From assembly GCF_004366735.1 (NCBI RefSeq), contig NZ_SOQX01000007.1:1-64000 (forward strand): 64,000 nt of DNA, in the 5' to 3' direction. The notes under the pieces were generated by a model. It ran no database searches. It was not told the DNA's origin and saw nothing but the letters and a program-made list of their open reading frames with translations. This document shows, one piece after another, positions 36,188-46,118 of this stretch (its first letter is position 1; the number at the start of each line of letters is the position of its first letter). Source of the stretch: Thiohalophilus thiocyanatoxydans (GTDB lineage: Bacteria; Pseudomonadota; Gammaproteobacteria; UBA6429; Thiohalophilaceae). The position numbers and the translations under genes were made by a program.

Positions 36188-36898
36188 TCAACTATACCCC
36201 GCCAGCAGCTCCTGCCAGTTGGCTTCGGTGAAATGGAAGGTCTCATTGGCGCCCCTGAGTTTGACCAGTGAGCGGTGCAGTCGCTGCAGGTTGCGTTGTT
36301 GCCAACCCTTGCTTCGACGTTTGATGACGCCACGATCAAAATCAATAAGATAGAAACGCCCTGCCCTGTCCTGCAGGATATTGTTGGCATTGAGATCGGC
36401 ATGATAAACCCCCTGCTCATGGAAGCGCCCGATCACTTTGCCCAGGGTGTTCCACTGCCCGGCATCCAGCTTGCCGCTTGTCAGGATTCCGCCCAGCGCG
36501 CGGGCGCCGGGGATGCGCCGGGTCATGATATCGGCGGTATAGACCAGTCCGTGGCGAACAATTTGCGCCGCGATCGGCCGGGGGACAGGCAGACCCGATT
36601 CACGCAGACGCTGTAACAGGTGCATTTCGCGCCAGGCGCGGGTCAACCCCAGTCCGGTCCAGAGATAGCGATCCGGTGACCAGCGCGCGATCAGCCCGCC
36701 ACGGTGGTAGTGTCGCAATGCCAGCTCGTGATCCTGATAGGTGACAAAAAAGGTGGTTCCACGGCCATCGGCAAAACCGACAATCGCATCCCGTCGCGCC
36801 CAGGCATCGGAGGTAAACAAAATCTGCTCCGGCTCATCGAATGTCTCATCATCATAAATGATATAGCGCTGACCGGCTTTACGGGTAACAAAACTCAT
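36188..36898 (-). CDS. kdkA: 3-deoxy-D-manno-octulosonic acid (Kdo) kinase
   Basis: Protein of 236 residues with a minimal protein-kinase-like fold. The catalytic loop is YHADLNANNILQD and the metal-binding segment LIDFDRGVIK, both typical of KdkA. TTFFVTYQDHELALRHYHRGGLIARW is the conserved N-terminal block. The enzyme phosphorylates the Kdo residue of lipid A-Kdo. The presence of KdkA usually goes with a monofunctional WaaA that adds one Kdo, as in Haemophilus. The gene is convergent with the acyltransferase-WaaA fusion. Confidence 0.93.
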   Translation of the reverse strand: MSFVTRKAGQRYIIYDDETFDEPEQILFTSDAWARRDAIVGFADGRGTTFFVTYQDHELALRHYHRGGLIARWSPDRYLWTGLGLTRAWREMHLLQRLRESGLPVPRPIAAQIVRHGLVYTADIMTRRIPGARALGGILTSGKLDAGQWNTLGKVIGRFHEQGVYHADLNANNILQDRAGRFYLIDFDRGVIKRRSKGWQQRNLQRLHRSLVKLRGANETFHFTEANWQELLAGYS

Positions 36899-36973
36899 CC
36901 TGCATCCCAAACTGTTGTGTTATTAAAACAATCTTAATAGTATAGATTAAATCCACCACCGCTATACACAGTC

Positions 36974-38023
36974 ATGTCCCGCTCCCGAACCAGAATTCTG
37001 ATTGTACGCAATGACAAACTTGGCGACTTCATGTTGAGTCTGCCTGTCTTTGCCGCGTTAAAGAGCAACTTTGAAAACTGTGAGCTCCACGCCCTGGTCC
37101 CCTCCTATACGCGTGATATGGCCGCGATGTGCCCCTGGATCGATCAGATTGTACTGGATCCGGGCCAGAGCCCGGGAAGCGGCGGGTTGATGCGGCTTTC
37201 ACGCGAGCTTCGCAGAGGTGAGTATGATGCGGTCATAACACTCTTTTCGACAACCCGGATTGCGCTTGCAACCCTCCTGGCCGGCATCCCGATACGATTT
37301 GCGCCGGCCACCAAGATTGCCCAGGTGTTTTACAACCGGCGTATTACCCAGCGCCGCTCCAGGTCCCTGAAACCCGAATATGAATATAATCTTGATCTGG
37401 CCTACGCGTTTCTGAACAGCCTGGGAATCGAACACCCGACCCGGCCCCTTCCACCTTATCTCATTTTTCCGGCCGACGAACTAACCGCGCTGAAAAATGA
37501 CTTTATAAATACGCACAATATCCCCCCCGAAAGCCGACTGGTGTTTGTACATCCGGGGTCCGGGGGATCGGCCAACAACCTTTCGCTGGAGAGCTACGCC
37601 TCGTTGATACAGCAGTTGAGTGCCGATTCAGGACTCCACTTTGTTCTGAGTGCCGGTCCCGGCGAGCAGGCCGGCATGGAAAACGTTGCCGACCTGCTGC
37701 AGGATGTTCCGCATACCCGATATATTTCCCAGCAGGGATTGACGGCTTTCGCCCGGCATATTGCTATTGCCGATCTCTTTATCGCCGGTTCCACCGGGCC
37801 TTTACACATCGCCGGCGCCCTCGACGTACCGACTGTCGGCTTTTACCCTCGACGGCGTTCGTCCACCGCATTGCGCTGGCAGACACTCAACAGTGACGAC
37901 AAGCGGCTGACCTTCTCCCCGCCCGACAGTGCCGCTGAGGACGACATGGCGGCCATCGACATTACCGGGACCTCGAAAAGCATCCATACATTTATACAGG
38001 CATTGAATAATCGCCAGGGATAA
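36974..38023 (+). CDS. Glycosyltransferase family 9 (heptosyltransferase-like)
   Basis: Protein of 349 residues. The N-terminal RILIVRNDKLGDFMLSLPVFAALK and the C-terminal FVHPGSGGSANNLSLESYASLI, with HIAIADLFIAGSTGPLHIAGALDVPTVGFYP, are GT9 hallmarks. It probably adds a heptose or other sugar from an ADP-activated donor to the inner core. It is distinct from the WaaF at 39983 and may act as WaaC or WaaQ; the sequence alone does not say which. Confidence 0.92.
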   Translation: MSRSRTRILIVRNDKLGDFMLSLPVFAALKSNFENCELHALVPSYTRDMAAMCPWIDQIVLDPGQSPGSGGLMRLSRELRRGEYDAVITLFSTTRIALATLLAGIPIRFAPATKIAQVFYNRRITQRRSRSLKPEYEYNLDLAYAFLNSLGIEHPTRPLPPYLIFPADELTALKNDFINTHNIPPESRLVFVHPGSGGSANNLSLESYASLIQQLSADSGLHFVLSAGPGEQAGMENVADLLQDVPHTRYISQQGLTAFARHIAIADLFIAGSTGPLHIAGALDVPTVGFYPRRRSSTALRWQTLNSDDKRLTFSPPDSAAEDDMAAIDITGTSKSIHTFIQALNNRQG

Positions 38024-38026
38024 AAC

Positions 38027-39172
38027 CTAGTCGGGCATCTGTTCATTACTGCCAGCGCGCTTGCTCCCTGCAAGATCGGTAAAATAACGATATAACACTC
38101 TGAAGTGTTCTCTCTGATCGAATACCCGCTCCGCTTTTGCCTTGCCGGCCGCGGCAAGTCGCTTTTTGCTCTGCGGGTCGTCAACGAGCATTCGCAATTG
38201 TCCGGCCAGCGCCTGACTGTCCGCCGGTCGAAACAGCAGGCCATCCAGGTCATGCTCTATAATCTCGGGCACACCGCCGCTGTCGGAACCGATCACCGCC
38301 ACGCCGGCCCGCATGGCTTCCACCAGCACCAGTCCAAAAGTTTCTTCATGAGAAGCCAGTATAACCACGTCACAAACCTGCATCCATGACTGCGGTTCTT
38401 CGACAAAATCCATAAACTTGATGTAGTCGGAAAGACCCGAGGCATTGACTTCCTGTTTGAGTAACTCAAGATAACGGTCGTCCATCGGATGGCCGACAAT
38501 CAACCCATGAATATAATGACCTTCGGCATGCAGCTTCCGGATCGCCTCAATCACCAGGTACTGCCCTTTCGTATCCTTGATCCTGCCGAAGATACCGGCC
38601 AGGAAAGCCCCGGCCGGAATGCCCGGTTTTTCTCTTAACCCGGCTTTTTCCTCGGTGCTGAGAATTTTTGCGGGCTCAGGGACACCGTGATAGTGCGTCA
38701 GAATCCGATCTTCAAGCTGAGCGGGAAGAAATCGCCTGAGATCAGATTCCATCTGTCGGGTTATCGCGAGAACAAGATCGATATTCTTGTAGAAAAAGGT
38801 ATGATAAATGTCGTTCTTGTAGCGGGTAATCTTCATATGCCGGGTAAAAACCAGCCGGGGCTTTTTCCGTGACAGCCGCTTTGCCAGTGATGCCAGTGGT
38901 AAATCCTTAACCCAATGCGCATGAATAATATCAGCGTCAAAACGATCAATGATCTTCGCCAGCTTTCTGGCGGCCAGCAACGGAAAAGGTTTAAATCCTG
39001 GCTTCAGCTCTTCGATACCGAGGGTATGGCGTTGATACATTGAACTCAACTTGCTGCCCGGCCTGACAACACCAAGCATGTTGGCTTTGTCACTCAAAAT
39101 CATGGAACACCTGAAGGAATATAGCTCAAGTCCGCCAAGCGAGGGGGAAAGACATAGCTCGATAATCTTCAT
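38027..39172 (-). CDS. Glycosyltransferase family 4
   Basis: Protein of 381 residues with two Rossmann-like halves. The donor-binding half has LAGIFGRIKDTKGQYLVIEAI, then LASHEETFGLVLVEAMRAGVAVIGSDSGGVPEII, the E-x7-E motif of GT4. It is convergent with the GT9 gene. The acceptor and donor are not known; by position it works on the LPS core. Confidence 0.92.
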   Translation of the reverse strand: MKIIELCLSPSLGGLELYSFRCSMILSDKANMLGVVRPGSKLSSMYQRHTLGIEELKPGFKPFPLLAARKLAKIIDRFDADIIHAHWVKDLPLASLAKRLSRKKPRLVFTRHMKITRYKNDIYHTFFYKNIDLVLAITRQMESDLRRFLPAQLEDRILTHYHGVPEPAKILSTEEKAGLREKPGIPAGAFLAGIFGRIKDTKGQYLVIEAIRKLHAEGHYIHGLIVGHPMDDRYLELLKQEVNASGLSDYIKFMDFVEEPQSWMQVCDVVILASHEETFGLVLVEAMRAGVAVIGSDSGGVPEIIEHDLDGLLFRPADSQALAGQLRMLVDDPQSKKRLAAAGKAKAERVFDQREHFRVLYRYFTDLAGSKRAGSNEQMPD

Positions 39173-39216
39173 AATCTGTAATTCGCTGGCAGCACTTATT
39201 ATCTATATCGTGGAGA

Positions 39217-39978
39217 TTATAATTTATTGCGGCTTGATAATTCTTTTAATTCGATTAATTTCATATACTTCATATATGCATGAAATGCCGTGGTGACAGC
39301 GACTGTAATTCCGTCCTGCCCCTGAAATATTCCGCCTTTGAAAATCAACTTGCGAATAAGCGCGCCTGTGGCATGCAGGGCCGGGGTAAACCGGGTGACT
39401 TTGACACCTTTTTGATGTTTTGCCCAGGCATCGCGACTGCTTAACTGGTTGATTCGCTCTACCCAGTGGGTATAGTCCCTGTACGTAAAATGCTCTATAT
39501 GCGCGTCAAGCCTGGCAATGTTTTCACCCTCGACCCTGGAGTGGGCCTTTCTGGGCAGATAGCCCGCGCGTTCTCTGTGATAGAGCCTGACTACGCGATC
39601 GGGATAAAATCCAGCAGCCTTGATCCAGTGTTCCCCGACAAAGTTGCGTCTTTTCAGGGAATAGCCATCATAGTGACTGTTAACGAGATCGAGGTTCTGG
39701 ATCGCCTCGATCGTATCCTGTTCCAGTCTCTCGTCGGCGTCGATACTTAGTATCCAGTCATTTTTCGCCCCGGGGACGGCAAATGCTTTTTGCGGACCGT
39801 CACCAAGATAGGCCTGCCTGTACACCGTTGCGCCGGTGCTCTCTGCAATCTCCACGGTTTTATCCTGACTGAGTGAGTCAACCACAATCACCTCATCGCA
39901 AACCTTCTGTACCGACAGAATGCAGTCACGGATATTTTCTTCTTCGTTCAGCGTTATGATGGTCGCGGTTATGGACAT
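39217..39978 (-). CDS. Glycosyltransferase family 2 (WaaE/KdtX-like)
   Basis: Protein of 253 residues. TATIITLNEEENIRDCILSV and DEVIVVDSLSQDKTVEIA are the GT2 donor site, LSIDADERL the DxD-like motif. GYSLKRRNFVGEHWIKAAGFYPDRVVRLYHR and HSRVEGENIARLDAHIEHFTYRDYTHWVERI match WaaE/KdtX-type LPS core glucosyltransferases. It ends a four-gene reverse run beginning at waaF (4-base gap). Confidence 0.92.
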   Translation of the reverse strand: MSITATIITLNEEENIRDCILSVQKVCDEVIVVDSLSQDKTVEIAESTGATVYRQAYLGDGPQKAFAVPGAKNDWILSIDADERLEQDTIEAIQNLDLVNSHYDGYSLKRRNFVGEHWIKAAGFYPDRVVRLYHRERAGYLPRKAHSRVEGENIARLDAHIEHFTYRDYTHWVERINQLSSRDAWAKHQKGVKVTRFTPALHATGALIRKLIFKGGIFQGQDGITVAVTTAFHAYMKYMKLIELKELSSRNKL

Positions 39979-39982
39979 GGTT

Positions 39983-40993
39983 TTATCCTATTTCTCCGGC
40001 CACAATTTCCGGCGTGATTGTATACAGACAGTTGGTATGCCCCAGCGGACAGGTCCGCTCGAAACACGGGCTACAGTCCAGCCCCTGGTAAATAATCCTG
40101 GCCTTGTCTGAAAGAGGTGGCGTATAAGCAGGATCCGAGGAACCGTAAATGGCAATAACTTTCGTCCCGGCCGCGCAGGCCACGTGCATCAGCCCCGAAT
40201 CATTGGTTATTGCCTGATCGCACAACGCCAGCAGATCCACCACATCCACCAGTTCGGTCCTGCCACACAGATTGGTGATGCCATCGGCTACCGCAATCTG
40301 CTCACCCAGTCCGGATTCTTTTTGCGAACCCAGGACCCAGACCTGTTTCCCCTGACTCACCAGTTTACGTGCCAGCTCGGCATAATACGCTGTTGGCCAG
40401 CGCTTGGCCGGGCCGTATTCGGCCCCGGGCATCATGGCGATGATCGGCTTGTCGGTCGTCAGGCCCAGTTTCTCCAGGCAGACCTGCTGGTTGTGCGGAT
40501 CGACCGCCAGATGGGGTTGCGGTATCGATGGCGCGGCATTCACCTCGCCGTCCAGCCCCAGGGCAACGAAACGCTCTACGGTCCGGTACAGCACACGCTT
40601 ATCCAGTGGCCGGGTATCGTTGATGAAACCGTAACGCAGCTCCCCCCGGTAGCCGGTGCGTCGGGGGATGCGGGCAAACCACGGGACCAGTGCCGCCTTG
40701 AAGGAACGCGGCAGGACGATGGCCTGATCATAACGATGCCGGCGCAGGGCATGGCCGAGCGCCCGACGTTTGCCCAGCCCCAGTTCGCCGTGTTGCACGG
40801 GCAATGGGATCCCCTCGTGGACTTCGGGCATGCGTGCCAGCAGCGGTAGCGACCATTTGGGCGCAACCACATCAATGACGGGATTACCGCGCTGCTGTTT
40901 GAGGGTCATAAACAGGCTCTGGGCCATGACCATATCACCGACCCAGGCGGGGCCGATCACCAGGAGTCGCTCGGAAGGGGAGGTCTCGCTCAC
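39983..40993 (-). CDS. waaF: ADP-heptose:LPS heptosyltransferase II
   Basis: Protein of 336 residues of GT9. LLVIGPAWVGDMVMAQSLFMTLK, MMPGAEYGPAKRWPTAYYAELA, ITNDSGLMHVACAAGTKVIAIYGSSDPAYTPPLS and CSPCFERTCPLGHTNCLYTI are WaaF features; the last, a cysteine-rich end, separates it from WaaC. It adds the second heptose of the inner core. It follows hldD with a 12-base gap. Confidence 0.95.
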   Translation of the reverse strand: MSETSPSERLLVIGPAWVGDMVMAQSLFMTLKQQRGNPVIDVVAPKWSLPLLARMPEVHEGIPLPVQHGELGLGKRRALGHALRRHRYDQAIVLPRSFKAALVPWFARIPRRTGYRGELRYGFINDTRPLDKRVLYRTVERFVALGLDGEVNAAPSIPQPHLAVDPHNQQVCLEKLGLTTDKPIIAMMPGAEYGPAKRWPTAYYAELARKLVSQGKQVWVLGSQKESGLGEQIAVADGITNLCGRTELVDVVDLLALCDQAITNDSGLMHVACAAGTKVIAIYGSSDPAYTPPLSDKARIIYQGLDCSPCFERTCPLGHTNCLYTITPEIVAGEIG

Positions 40994-41005
40994 CGGTCGC
41001 CGTGA

Positions 41006-41959
41006 TTACTGGCTGTCGCGGTGCAGCCACCGCATGTAGTCGGTGACACCCTGTTCGACGGTTTTGAAAGGGGCCGCGTAACCGGCTTCGCGCAGGGCCG
41101 TGATATCCGCCTCGGTAAAGCTTTGATAACGGCCCTTGAGATGCTCCGGGAAGGGAATGTATTCGATCTCGCCCTTGCCGTGCCAGGCGATGACCGCTTC
41201 AGCGACATCCTTGAAGGTCTGGCTGCGCCCGGTACCCAGGTTGAAGATACCGGATTTGTCCGGGTGATCCATAAACCAGAGATTCACATCCACCGCATCG
41301 CCGACATAGACAAAATCACGGCGCTGTTCGCCGTTGCCGTAACCGTCGCAGCCTTCGAACAATTTGGCCTTGCCGTTTTCCGTGATCTGGTTGTTCACAT
41401 GGAAGGCGACGCTCGACATGCTCTCCTTGTGCTGCTCGCGCGGTCCGTAGACATTGAAATAACGGAAGCCCACCACCTGGCTTTTGGCCTCGGGCAGATG
41501 GCGGCGCACGTACTGATCGAACAGGAACTTGGAATAGGCGTACATGTTGATCGGCTGTTCATATTCGCGGCTCTCTTTGAACACACTGCCGGAACCGTAG
41601 ACCGAGGCGGACGAGGCATATAAATAAGGAATCTTGCGCTCCAGGCAGTAATGCAGCAAAGCCCTGGAATAGTCGTAATTGTTTTCCATCATGAACTTGC
41701 CGTCCCACTCGGTGGTGCTGGAACAGGCGCCTTCATGGAAAATGGCTTTGACCTTTTTGGCGAAAGTGTCGCCGGCCTTGATGCGCGCGATGAATTCCTG
41801 CTTGTCGAGATAATCGGCGATCTCGCAATCGGCAATGTTCTTGAACTTCACGCCGTTGGTGAGATTATCTACCACGATAATGTCCGACTCGCCGCGGTCG
41901 TTGAGCGCCTTGACGATATTGCTGCCGATAAAGCCGGCGCCGCCGGTCACGATAATCAT
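41006..41959 (-). CDS. hldD: ADP-L-glycero-D-manno-heptose 6-epimerase
   Basis: Protein of 317 residues of the extended short-chain dehydrogenase type. It starts with [19 protein letters not shown] (NADP site) and has SSASVYG and [13 protein letters not shown] (Tyr-x3-Lys), and [13 protein letters not shown]. It inverts C6 of ADP-heptose, the last step before transfer to the core. The start ATG at 41959 overlaps the hldE stop as ATGA. A longer open frame upstream is the hldE gene read out of frame. Confidence 0.97.
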   Translation of the reverse strand: MIIVTGGAGFIGSNIVKALNDRGESDIIVVDNLTNGVKFKNIADCEIADYLDKQEFIARIKAGDTFAKKVKAIFHEGACSSTTEWDGKFMMENNYDYSRALLHYCLERKIPYLYASSASVYGSGSVFKESREYEQPINMYAYSKFLFDQYVRRHLPEAKSQVVGFRYFNVYGPREQHKESMSSVAFHVNNQITENGKAKLFEGCDGYGNGEQRRDFVYVGDAVDVNLWFMDHPDKSGIFNLGTGRSQTFKDVAEAVIAWHGKGEIEYIPFPEHLKGRYQSFTEADITALREAGYAAPFKTVEQGVTDYMRWLHRDSQ

Positions 41960-43395
41960 GATTCCGCCTTCTGTTTGCCTGTGATGTTTTTGATAATGTC
42001 GGTGGTGGAGTGGCCTTCGATAAAGTCCAGCACTTCCACCTTGCCGCCGGTGTCCAGCACGCATCGAGCCCCGGCGATCTCTTCGGGTTTGTAATCCCCG
42101 CCCTTGACCAGCCGATCCGGCAGCACATTGCAGATCAGCCGTTCGGGGGTGTCCTCGCTGAAGGGCACCACCCAGTCGACGCATTCGAGCGCGGATAACA
42201 CGGCCATACGCCGTTCGACCGTATTGATCGGCCGCGACTCGCCCTTGAGCCGCCTGACCGAGGCGTCGTCGTTGACCGCCACCACCAGGCGATCGCCGAG
42301 CTTGCGCGCCTGCTGCAGATAGAGCACATGGCCCGGATGCAGGATATCGAAACAGCCGTTGGTCATCACCACCGTCTCGCCGTGATCGCGGGCGTCTTTG
42401 ACCAGCCGCACCAGCAGATCCTCGTCGACCACGCCGGTTTCGATCTCGTGCTGGGCGCGGGCGGCGCGGCGCAGCTCGTCGATGTTCACCGTGGCGGTGC
42501 CGAGTTTGCCGACCACGACACCCGCCCCCAGGTTCGACCAGGCGGTGGCGGCGGCGAGATCCTCGCCGGCGGCTATTGCCGCGCCCAGCACCGAGATCAC
42601 CGTATCGCCCGCGCCGGTGACGTCGAACACCTCGCGGGCATGGGTGGGCATGTGCAGGGCCTCCTGGCCGCGGCGCAGCAGGGTCATGCCCCGTTCACTG
42701 CGGGTGATCAACAGGGCATCCAGTTCGAACTGCTCGATCAGGGCCATGCCCTTGCTGACCACCTCCTCATCGTTCCGGCAGTGGCCGACCACGGCTTCAA
42801 ATTCGGTCAGGTTGGGCGTGATCAACGTGGCGCCGCGATAGCGTTCGAAATCATTGCCCTTGGGATCGACCAGCACCGGGATCTGTTTGTTGCGCGCTGC
42901 CTGAATAAAGGCGCGCGCCTCGCGCAGGGTGCCCTTGCCGTAATCGGAGAGGATCACCGCGCCCATGCCGTCGAGCTGCTGCTCGAACTGGCGCAGCAGA
43001 TCCTCGGATTGATAACTTTCGAAGCCGTCCTCGAAATCGAGCCGGATCAACTGCTGATGACGGCTGAGTACGCGCAGCTTGGTCACCGTGGCGCAGCCGG
43101 CCAGTTTGCTGAAGCGACACTCCACCCCGGCGGTGGTCAGAATATCGTCCAGGGCGTTACAGGCTTCATCATCGCCGGTCAGCCCCATCACCCGGGCCGC
43201 ACCGCCCAGCGCGGCGATATTCAACGCCACGTTGCCGGCGCCGCCGGCCCGCTCCTCGGCCTCGCCGACCCGCACCACCGGCACCGGCGCCTCGGGGGAA
43301 ATGCGCGAGGTGTCGCCGTGCCAGTAGCGATCCAGCATCAGATCGCCGAGGACCAGGACCCGGGCCTGTTCAAACTGGGGGAGTTGGAGTTTCAT
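41956..43395 (-). CDS. hldE: Bifunctional heptose 7-phosphate kinase / heptose 1-phosphate adenylyltransferase
   Basis: Protein of 479 residues. The N-terminal half is a ribokinase-type sugar kinase ([25 protein letters not shown]; catalytic Asp in [12 protein letters not shown]). The C-terminal half is a nucleotidyltransferase ([21 protein letters not shown], then the HxGH box). It makes ADP-D-glycero-D-manno-heptose. The start at 43395 fits the family; codons further upstream are unrelated. It lies in one reverse operon with hldD, waaF and the GT2 gene. Confidence 0.97.
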   Translation of the reverse strand: MKLQLPQFEQARVLVLGDLMLDRYWHGDTSRISPEAPVPVVRVGEAEERAGGAGNVALNIAALGGAARVMGLTGDDEACNALDDILTTAGVECRFSKLAGCATVTKLRVLSRHQQLIRLDFEDGFESYQSEDLLRQFEQQLDGMGAVILSDYGKGTLREARAFIQAARNKQIPVLVDPKGNDFERYRGATLITPNLTEFEAVVGHCRNDEEVVSKGMALIEQFELDALLITRSERGMTLLRRGQEALHMPTHAREVFDVTGAGDTVISVLGAAIAAGEDLAAATAWSNLGAGVVVGKLGTATVNIDELRRAARAQHEIETGVVDEDLLVRLVKDARDHGETVVMTNGCFDILHPGHVLYLQQARKLGDRLVVAVNDDASVRRLKGESRPINTVERRMAVLSALECVDWVVPFSEDTPERLICNVLPDRLVKGGDYKPEEIAGARCVLDTGGKVEVLDFIEGHSTTDIIKNITGKQKAES

Positions 43396-43418
43396 GGTTG
43401 CTCGCCGGGGCTCGCCGC

Positions 43419-43643
43419 TTACAGATCCTTGAGGATATAGATGGCGCCGCAATAGGGGCACTTGGCTTCGCCGCCCTGCTCCTCGATGGGCAGATAGACC
43501 CGCGGATGGGAATCCCACAGGGTCATGTTGTCCATCGGACAGTGCAGCGGCAGCTCCGCACGGGTCACTTCGTACCGGCTGGCCGCATTGGCCTGCACCG
43601 GCTTACGGGTTGCCGGTGATTGCTGTTTCGTATTCTGGGTCAC
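43419..43643 (-). CDS. CHCC zinc-finger protein
   Basis: Protein of 74 residues. The C-terminal half has a CHCC-type zinc finger ([20 protein letters not shown], then [11 protein letters not shown]), seen also in the NDUFS6 family. Small proteins of this type stand beside ilvE in many gammaproteobacteria. Function is not known. It lies between ilvE and hldE on the same strand. Confidence 0.88.
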   Translation of the reverse strand: MTQNTKQQSPATRKPVQANAASRYEVTRAELPLHCPMDNMTLWDSHPRVYLPIEEQGGEAKCPYCGAIYILKDL

Positions 43644-43671
43644 TGCCTTCGCCTCCTCGCAGGTGATGATT

Positions 43672-44595
43672 TTATTTTACGTAGGCCAGCCAGTCTGTGT
43701 ACTTGTCGACACGACCGTGGACCAGATCGAAATAGTGGCGCTGGAGCTGTTCGGTGACCGGACCGCGTATCCCCGAACCGATGGCCCGGCCGTCCAGTTC
43801 CCGGATCGGCGTCACCTCGGCGGCGCTGCCGGTGAAGAAGGCCTCGTCGGCCACGTAGACCTCATCCCGGGTGATGCGCTTCTCCCGCACCTCGTAACCC
43901 AGATCCCGGGCCAGATGCAAAATCGTGTCGCGGGTGATGCCTTCCAGCGCCGAGGTCAGCTCGGGGGTATAGATCACGCCGTTGCGCACCAGGAAGAAAT
44001 TCTCACCGCTGCCCTCGGTCACGAAACCGTCCACGTCCAGCAGCAGCGCCTCATCATACCCGTCGCGCACGGCCTCCTGCAGGGCCATCATCGAGTTCAT
44101 GTAATTGCCGTTGGCCTTGGCCCGGCACATGGTGACGTTGACGTGATGGCGGGTGAAGGAGGAGGTCCGGATCCGGATGCCCTTCTCCATCCCCTCGGCC
44201 CCCAGGTAGGAGCCCCATTCCCAGGCGGCGACGATGGTATGCACCTGCAGGTTGTCGGCGCGCAGGCCCATGCCTTCGGCGCCGTAGAAACACATCGGCC
44301 GGACGTAGGCCGATTCCAGGCCGTTTTCGCGCACCACCGCCAGCTGGGCGGCGTTAAGGGTCGGCTTGTCGAAGCGGATCTGCATGTTGAGAATATGCGC
44401 GGAGCGGAACAGCCGGTCGGTATGCTCCTGCAGGCGGAAAATCGCCGTGCCCTGGTCCGCCTTGTAGGCGCGCAGCCCCTCGAACACCCCCATGCCGTAA
44501 TGCAGGGTATGGGTCAGCACATGCACCTGGGCGTCCCGCCAGGGGACCATTTCACCATCAAACCAGATGACACCGTCACGCTCGGCCATCGACAT
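43672..44595 (-). CDS. ilvE: Branched-chain amino acid aminotransferase
   Basis: Protein of 307 residues, fold type IV PLP enzyme. GVIWFDGEMVPWRDAQVHVLTHTLHYGMGVFEGLRAY is the N-terminal signature. The PLP lysine is within CRAKANGNYMNSMMALQEA, and EGSGENFFLVRNGVIYTP and DEAFFTGSAAEVTPI follow. It does the last step of leucine, isoleucine and valine synthesis. AGGAG is 9 bases before the start. Confidence 0.96.
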   Translation of the reverse strand: MSMAERDGVIWFDGEMVPWRDAQVHVLTHTLHYGMGVFEGLRAYKADQGTAIFRLQEHTDRLFRSAHILNMQIRFDKPTLNAAQLAVVRENGLESAYVRPMCFYGAEGMGLRADNLQVHTIVAAWEWGSYLGAEGMEKGIRIRTSSFTRHHVNVTMCRAKANGNYMNSMMALQEAVRDGYDEALLLDVDGFVTEGSGENFFLVRNGVIYTPELTSALEGITRDTILHLARDLGYEVREKRITRDEVYVADEAFFTGSAAEVTPIRELDGRAIGSGIRGPVTEQLQRHYFDLVHGRVDKYTDWLAYVK

Positions 44596-44954
44596 ACCGC
44601 ACTACTCCTCTGAAAAATCGGCTCAAAGGAGGGTATTCTATGCGAAAATCGCGGCGTTGTCGTTCGCTCAAGAGCCCGCCGGACAACGTCGCAAACCCGC
44701 GCGGGGCCCTCCGGCAACCCGATTTTGCCGCAGCCCCATCGCCCGGCCAGGTCAGGACGGTACGGTTCCGGCTCAACAAACATTCCCGCCCCGGAAAGTG
44801 GCGGGAAAATGGACAAAAATCGCTCACCGCCGACCTTTTCTATCGGGAATCGTCATTTTCCGAGTTGTGAAACAAACGGCGATTCCTGACCCCGTTCGAA
44901 GCCATTTTCACTTATAATCGGCCCCTTCAAGAGCCCCGGATTGCGATAAGCTTG
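44596..44954. other. Divergent intergenic region, ilvE / glycosyltransferase
   Basis: No gene is convincing. A TATAAT at 44913-44918 would suit the forward glycosyltransferase gene, but no good -35 box lies at the right distance. I see no attenuator-like leader peptide for ilvE. Confidence 0.4.
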
Positions 44955-46118
44955 ATGCAAAAGAAACTGAAATTCGTGATTGCCTGTGAGGTAATTGATA
45001 ACGTCCGGCTGATGCAGCCCCACGGTATGATTCCGTACACGCTCTACAAGCATTACGGGTATGACGCCGAGGTTCTGACCTACCGAAATGGCGAATACCC
45101 TTATATTGAAAACGAACTGAAAGGCCTCAAGATTCGCTTTCTGCCCCATTTCTTCTCAAAGAAATTCAAGCTGCCCTTTTTCTGGTACCTGGCCAGAAAT
45201 GCCGGAAAAATCGACGTACTGATGGTTTATAACGTTAAAAAGCGCCCGATCTATTACGGCCTTGTATACAAGCTGTTTAATCCGAAGGGATTTCTTTATT
45301 CCAAAGCTGATACAGCACTCCCGGCATTTACCTTTTATGTGGAAAAAGCCTTTCTTCCTTACAAATTCTATATGCGGGCACTGGGTAAACTGTTCCTTAA
45401 AAAATGCAACGCGGTATCATTCGAAAGCAGCCAGCCTTACCAGAATAACAAGCAGGTAACAGCAGACAAAAAGCTTCTGATACCTTGCGGCTTTGACCCG
45501 GATATTGTCAAAAACTTGTCAGTTAGGGAAAGGAACTTTTCCGACAAGGAGAACATCGTCCTGCATGTTGCCCGAATGGGGAGTCATCAGAAAAACACCG
45601 AACATCTGGTTCGCAGCGTTGCCAAAATGCAGATCCCCGATGACTGGCGATTTGTCTTTATCGGCTCACAAACGGCCGAATTTCGACGTTTTCGGGAAAC
45701 GTTTGTACGCGAGCATCCTGATCTGGAAGATCGTATGGAATTTCACGAACATATCCAGTCCAAAGCCGAACTTTATGACTTTTACAGCCGCGCCAAAATA
45801 TTCTGTCTTCCTTCACGTACCGAGTCATTCGGCAATGTTCTGGTGGAAGCGCTCTATTTTGGCAATGCCATCGCCGCCACGGAAACGATCCCTTCCGTTC
45901 AGGATCTGGCAGATAAAGGCAATAACGGTATTATGTTCACTCTGGAGCCGAACGACCTCGCTCAACAACTGGAAAGGCTCATGCTGGATCCCGAGCGCCT
46001 GGCGTCAATGTCATCATCTGCAAGAGACTACGCAGAAAAGCATCTGAACTGGAAAAACACACTGCGCCCTCTGCATGAAAAAATCCAGGCCCATTACAAA
46101 AGCCATCCCAAGTCATAA
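44955..46118 (+). CDS. Glycosyltransferase family 4
   Basis: Protein of 387 residues. The C-terminal half has VLHVARMGSHQKNTEHLVRSVAKM and FCLPSRTESFGNVLVEALYFGNAIAATE, the GT4 E-x7-E block. The N-terminal half is less typical. I chose the ATG at 44955; a TTG codon directly before it is in frame. Its stop codon overlaps the start of the O-antigen ligase gene (TAATG). Confidence 0.9.
   Translation: MQKKLKFVIACEVIDNVRLMQPHGMIPYTLYKHYGYDAEVLTYRNGEYPYIENELKGLKIRFLPHFFSKKFKLPFFWYLARNAGKIDVLMVYNVKKRPIYYGLVYKLFNPKGFLYSKADTALPAFTFYVEKAFLPYKFYMRALGKLFLKKCNAVSFESSQPYQNNKQVTADKKLLIPCGFDPDIVKNLSVRERNFSDKENIVLHVARMGSHQKNTEHLVRSVAKMQIPDDWRFVFIGSQTAEFRRFRETFVREHPDLEDRMEFHEHIQSKAELYDFYSRAKIFCLPSRTESFGNVLVEALYFGNAIAATETIPSVQDLADKGNNGIMFTLEPNDLAQQLERLMLDPERLASMSSSARDYAEKHLNWKNTLRPLHEKIQAHYKSHPKS

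Noticed and set aside
41960-42184. A longer hldD with 75 extra N-terminal residues
   Set aside because: The extra part is hldE sequence in another frame; the [12 protein letters not shown] start with its ATGA overlap is the family start.
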